Of a DNA stretch of 7,669 bases, positions 5,749 through 7,669 are shown piece by piece. The notes beneath the pieces are model-generated. The model saw nothing but the letters and a program-made list of their open reading frames with translations. It had not been told where the DNA came from and ran no database searches. Every line of letters begins with the position of its first letter. Positions within the stretch are counted from its first letter, which is position 1. The stretch is from Planctomycetota bacterium (GTDB taxonomy: Bacteria; Planctomycetota; PUPC01; DSUN01). The translations under genes and the position numbers were made by a program. Location of the stretch: assembly GCA_016872875.1 (NCBI GenBank), contig VGYW01000398.1, positions 1-7,669 of the forward strand, given 5' to 3'.

Positions 5749-5958
5749 GTGGCGAAGTTGACTGTTCAATTCAGTGAGGAGGGCACTCGTGCCCTCGACG
5801 AACTGGCCAGGAAGGTGGGGACCACGAAAACCGATGTCCTGCGCCGCGCGCTGGCGCTCTACGACTACGTGGAGCGCGAGCTTGAGAAGGATGATGGTCG
5901 GAACCTCTCCATCACCGACTCGAGCGGCGCGCCGATCAAGGACATCGTGCTCCACTAG
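5749..5958 (+). CDS. Ribbon-helix-helix (CopG-type) DNA-binding protein
   Basis: The protein has 69 aa from a GTG preceded by GGAG (5737-5740) at eight bases. An in-frame TTG at 5677 would add 24 residues, but those are translated from the leader hairpin and RHH proteins normally start just before the first strand. Residues 3-8 (KLTVQF) form the DNA-contacting strand, followed by helix 1 (SEEGTRALDELARKVG), the turn TTKTD, and helix 2 (VLRRALALYDYVERELEK). The acidic and polar tail GRNLSITDSSGAPIKDIVLH resembles tails of small cyanobacterial and planctomycete RHH proteins. It should dimerise and repress, most simply at its own promoter at 5589-5617. A membrane protein gene follows after 36 bases, so it may act like an antitoxin or autorepressor for that gene. 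Confidence 0.87.
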   Translation: MAKLTVQFSEEGTRALDELARKVGTTKTDVLRRALALYDYVERELEKDDGRNLSITDSSGAPIKDIVLH

Positions 5959-5994
5959 GCCCAGCTTCCTGCCGGCACGTGTAGGAGGCTAGGC

Positions 5995-6441
5995 GTGGGA
6001 GAGCAGGAGCAAGAGCGCGCCGCAAAGGCACCCCCCCATCCGAGCGAGAAACTTCCGGTTAGCGACGTCTGGGTGGCATCCGATGTCGTTGCCGAGCGAC
6101 AAGACCGCGTGGTGCGCCTCGACGACGTTCTTCGCTCGGAGCGCTTCAAGTTCGAAGAGCGGCAGCGGCTTGTGACGGTCGGCTTCATCCTGGCGCTTTC
6201 CGTCCTGGCAATCCTCCTCCTGATCACCGTGCTCTCCTTGATTCCCCTCTGGCTCACCGCCCCGCGTGCGCCCAGCGCTGCCTCCATGGATGCCCAGTCC
6301 ATCGCGGCCTACAAGGAACTCCTCCAGCAATGGAACACCCACGCGATGGACGTGATCAAGCTGCTTGCGGCCCAGATTCTGCTCCCCATCATCACAGCGG
6401 TCCTCGGCTACCTCTTCGGCTCCCGCAACAGGGAAGGGTAG
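5995..6441 (+). CDS. Small two-helix membrane protein, partner of RHH gene
   Basis: The protein has 148 aa from a GTG with a perfect AGGAGG (5983-5988) six bases upstream. Residues 1-58 are hydrophilic and charged, with VVAERQDRVVRLDDVLRSER suggesting a helix or coiled coil. Two hydrophobic segments follow, at about 59-87 and 120-141, separated by a soluble link of about 32 residues (PRAPSAASMDAQSIAAYKEL ... WNTHAMD). The protein ends with a short basic tail (SRNREG), so both ends are probably cytoplasmic, with the link outside. I do not recognise a named family; the layout is shared by small two-TM proteins found next to RHH genes. It lies 36 bases after the RHH stop with no promoter between, so the two are very likely co-transcribed. 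It could be a membrane effector under RHH control or an unrelated membrane component. Confidence 0.85.
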   Translation: MGEQEQERAAKAPPHPSEKLPVSDVWVASDVVAERQDRVVRLDDVLRSERFKFEERQRLVTVGFILALSVLAILLLITVLSLIPLWLTAPRAPSAASMDAQSIAAYKELLQQWNTHAMDVIKLLAAQILLPIITAVLGYLFGSRNREG

Positions 6442-6451
6442 TGCCGCGTCT

Positions 6452-6478
6452 GGTATCCGCGCCATCAGCGTAATCCGC
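6452..6478 (-). repeat. Three imperfect 9-mers (GCGGATTAC-like)
   Basis: On the minus strand the 27 bases read GCGGATTAC, GCTGATGGC, GCGGATACC, three related 9-base units. The stretch occupies the gap before the next gene. It looks like the dispersed CGGATTACGCGGAT-type intergenic repeat that I recall from PVC-group and other environmental genomes. Copies elsewhere in the genome cannot be checked here. Confidence 0.4.
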
Positions 6479-6484
6479 GGTCGA

Positions 6485-7669
6485 ATGCTCCTTGCCGTGG
6501 TCCTGGCAGGCTACGCCGGGGCCGCGGTTGTGGTGCAGGGGCACTGCGCGGACCTGTTGACGTCGGATGGGGAGTGCTATCTGCGGATCGCGAGCTACTA
6601 TGCGAAGGGGGACTTCCGCCACGCGGTCTTCGGCGTCTGGTCGCCGCTGGGTTCGTGGCTGACGGTGCCGTTCGTGGCGGCGGGGGTGGAGGCACGGCAC
6701 GGGTTCCGCGTGCTCATCGGGCTGTGGGGCGCACTGGCGGTCGTGGGCAGTTGGAGGCTGGCAGGAAGACTGGGAGATTTGGGATTTCGGATTTCGGATT
6801 TCGGATTGAAATCGCAAATCGCAGATCGCAAATCGCAAATCCCCCGAGTGGCGGCGACGGCGTGCGTGGCGCTCCTGGCTCTTGAGTGGTCCGCCGACCA
6901 GCGGGTGGACCTGCTGGTGACGGGGCTGCTGCTGCTCTACCTCGATGCGGCGCTGGACCCGCGCCTCCTCCATTCCTGGCGTCGGGCGTTGGGCGTGGGG
7001 GCGCTCGGCGGCGCGGCATACCTGGCCAAGCTCTTCGCGCTCCCATTCTTCGCGGCGCACCTCACCTGTGTGGTCTTCGCGCGCGGGAGAGGGCGCGCCG
7101 CCGTGCGGACGTGGCTCCTCGCCGCGGCTGGCTTCAGCCTGGTGGCGGCGCCGTGGGTGGCCGTGCTGACCGCGAGGCACGGGCGGCTGACGTTCGGCAC
7201 CGTGGCCGGCCCGGCGCTCACCGCGGGCCGGCTTGGGATCGAGGATGTCCGCCGAGCCACCATCGTTGGCCTCCGGAGGCCGCCGCCCGACGCCTACAAC
7301 GTGTGGCAGGACGCCACGAGGCCGATGGAGGTCCCCGTAGCCCCTGCCCCGCCCGCGGGGCTTGCGGCGCGAATCAGGGCCGAGCTGGGCGTGGTCGGAC
7401 GCAACGCGACGGCAATCGTCCGCCACCTGGCGGACCTCGACCGCCTCCACCTGGGCCTGGCGGCGCTCGCCCTGCTGCCGCTCGCCATGGTGTTCGCGCG
7501 GCGCGGCAGCGAGGTGCGGTTTGCCTATCTTGCACTGGCGCTGGCGGCGCTCCTCTACGGCGGGGGATACGCGCTGGCGCACGTGGCCGAGAAGCGCTAT
7601 CTATGGCTCCTCATGCTCCTGGCGGCGGTGGCGGCGTTCCACTTCGTGGGCCTGCTGCCGCGGCTCCTG
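6485..7669 (+). CDS. GT-C-like membrane glycosyltransferase, 3' end beyond window
   Basis: The frame is open from ATG 6485 to the last base (395 codons, no stop), so the gene is cut by the window edge. No strong ribosome site is seen, and the open frame continues upstream through the 9-mer repeat, so the start is tentative. The protein has many hydrophobic segments, among them residues 2-18, 54-66, 76-92, 122-135 and 141-154, with more after about 170. Between the first two is SDGECYLRIASYYAKGDF ... WSPLGSWL (27-59). An acidic D-x-E/x-x-Y loop after TM1 followed by WSPL fits ArnT/PMT-like GT-C enzymes, which transfer sugars from lipid-phosphate donors on the outer face of the membrane. Donor and acceptor cannot be named. 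Residues about 100-120 come from an in-frame heptamer repeat and are atypical for the protein. The membrane protein call is firm; the GT-C assignment is moderate. Confidence 0.8.
   Translation, partial: MLLAVVLAGYAGAAVVVQGHCADLLTSDGECYLRIASYYAKGDFRHAVFGVWSPLGSWLTVPFVAAGVEARHGFRVLIGLWGALAVVGSWRLAGRLGDLGFRISDFGLKSQIADRKSQIPRVAATACVALLALEWSADQRVDLLVTGLLLLYLDAALDPRLLHSWRRALGVGALGGAAYLAKLFALPFFAAHLTCVVFARGRGRAAVRTWLLAAAGFSLVAAPWVAVLTARHGRLTFGTVAGPALTAGRLGIEDVRRATIVGLRRPPPDAYNVWQDATRPMEVPVAPAPPAGLAARIRAELGVVGRNATAIVRHLADLDRLHLGLAALALLPLAMVFARRGSEVRFAYLALALAALLYGGGYALAHVAEKRYLWLLMLLAAVAAFHFVGLLPRLL
6781..6843. repeat. Nine heptamers (GGGATTT/CGGATTT then AAATCGC) inside a CDS
   Basis: The units in order are GGGATTT, CGGATTT, CGGATTT, CGGATTG, AAATCGC, AAATCGC, AGATCGC, AAATCGC, AAATCCC. 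The first four are near-complements of the last five, so the block is a heptad-periodic imperfect palindrome. Its length of 63 bases keeps the reading frame of the membrane protein. Its AT content is far above that of the flanks. It is present without any transposase and looks like a non-autonomous dispersed repeat. Confidence 0.75.

Noticed and set aside
6781..6843. CRISPR-like array
   Set aside because: Units are 7 bases with no spacers, and there are no cas genes.
6392..7582. 396-residue minus-strand frame opposite the membrane protein
   Set aside because: Rich in Arg, Pro and His as expected for an antisense shadow; the plus frame has regular membrane helices and a GT-C-like loop.

Overview
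The window is high-GC bacterial DNA with closely packed genes and several families of short palindromic or heptameric repeats. The gene families, and the look of the repeats (hairpin repeats with CTTCG-type loops, a GGAT-rich palindrome, GGATTTC/AAATCGC heptads), remind me most of uncultivated Planctomycetota and related PVC-group genomes. That placement is an inference from recall; there is no rRNA or other marker gene here.

Layout. (1) Bases 1-342 contain no convincing gene. They hold hairpin repeats, including an elaborate double-hairpin palindrome at 226-308. A small ORF at 343-543 follows, whose C-terminal half looks like a conserved short-protein tail. (2) Bases 604-2977 on the minus strand form a tight three-gene operon: a STAND/AAA-type P-loop ATPase (2977-1718), a partner whose start codon lies inside the ATPase's last codons and which resembles an NTPase fold without a P-loop (1731-1081), and a small protein with an HPxxH motif (1071-604). 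A TTGAAC-17-TATCAT promoter lies just upstream. (3) Divergently, bases 3144-5455 on the plus strand encode a four-cluster ferredoxin and a tungsten-type aldehyde:ferredoxin oxidoreductase. They follow a TTGACT-16-TATGAT promoter and are separated from each other by a long palindrome. (4) A TTGACT-17-TAGAAT promoter at 5589-5617 starts a leader with two strong hairpins, followed by a ribbon-helix-helix protein (5749-5958) and a two-helix membrane protein (5995-6441). (5) From 6485 to the end lies the 5' part of a multi-membrane-span protein resembling GT-C glycosyltransferases. Nine heptamer repeats sit in frame within it.

How the genes work together. The ferredoxin and the oxidoreductase make an obvious redox pair: aldehyde oxidation passes electrons through the enzyme's [4Fe-4S] cluster to the polyferredoxin. 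The divergent ATPase operon shows no metabolic link to that pair. Its make-up (active switch ATPase, P-loop-less partner, small third protein) is the best candidate in the window for an undescribed conflict or signalling module. The RHH plus two-helix membrane protein pair is a second, smaller candidate.
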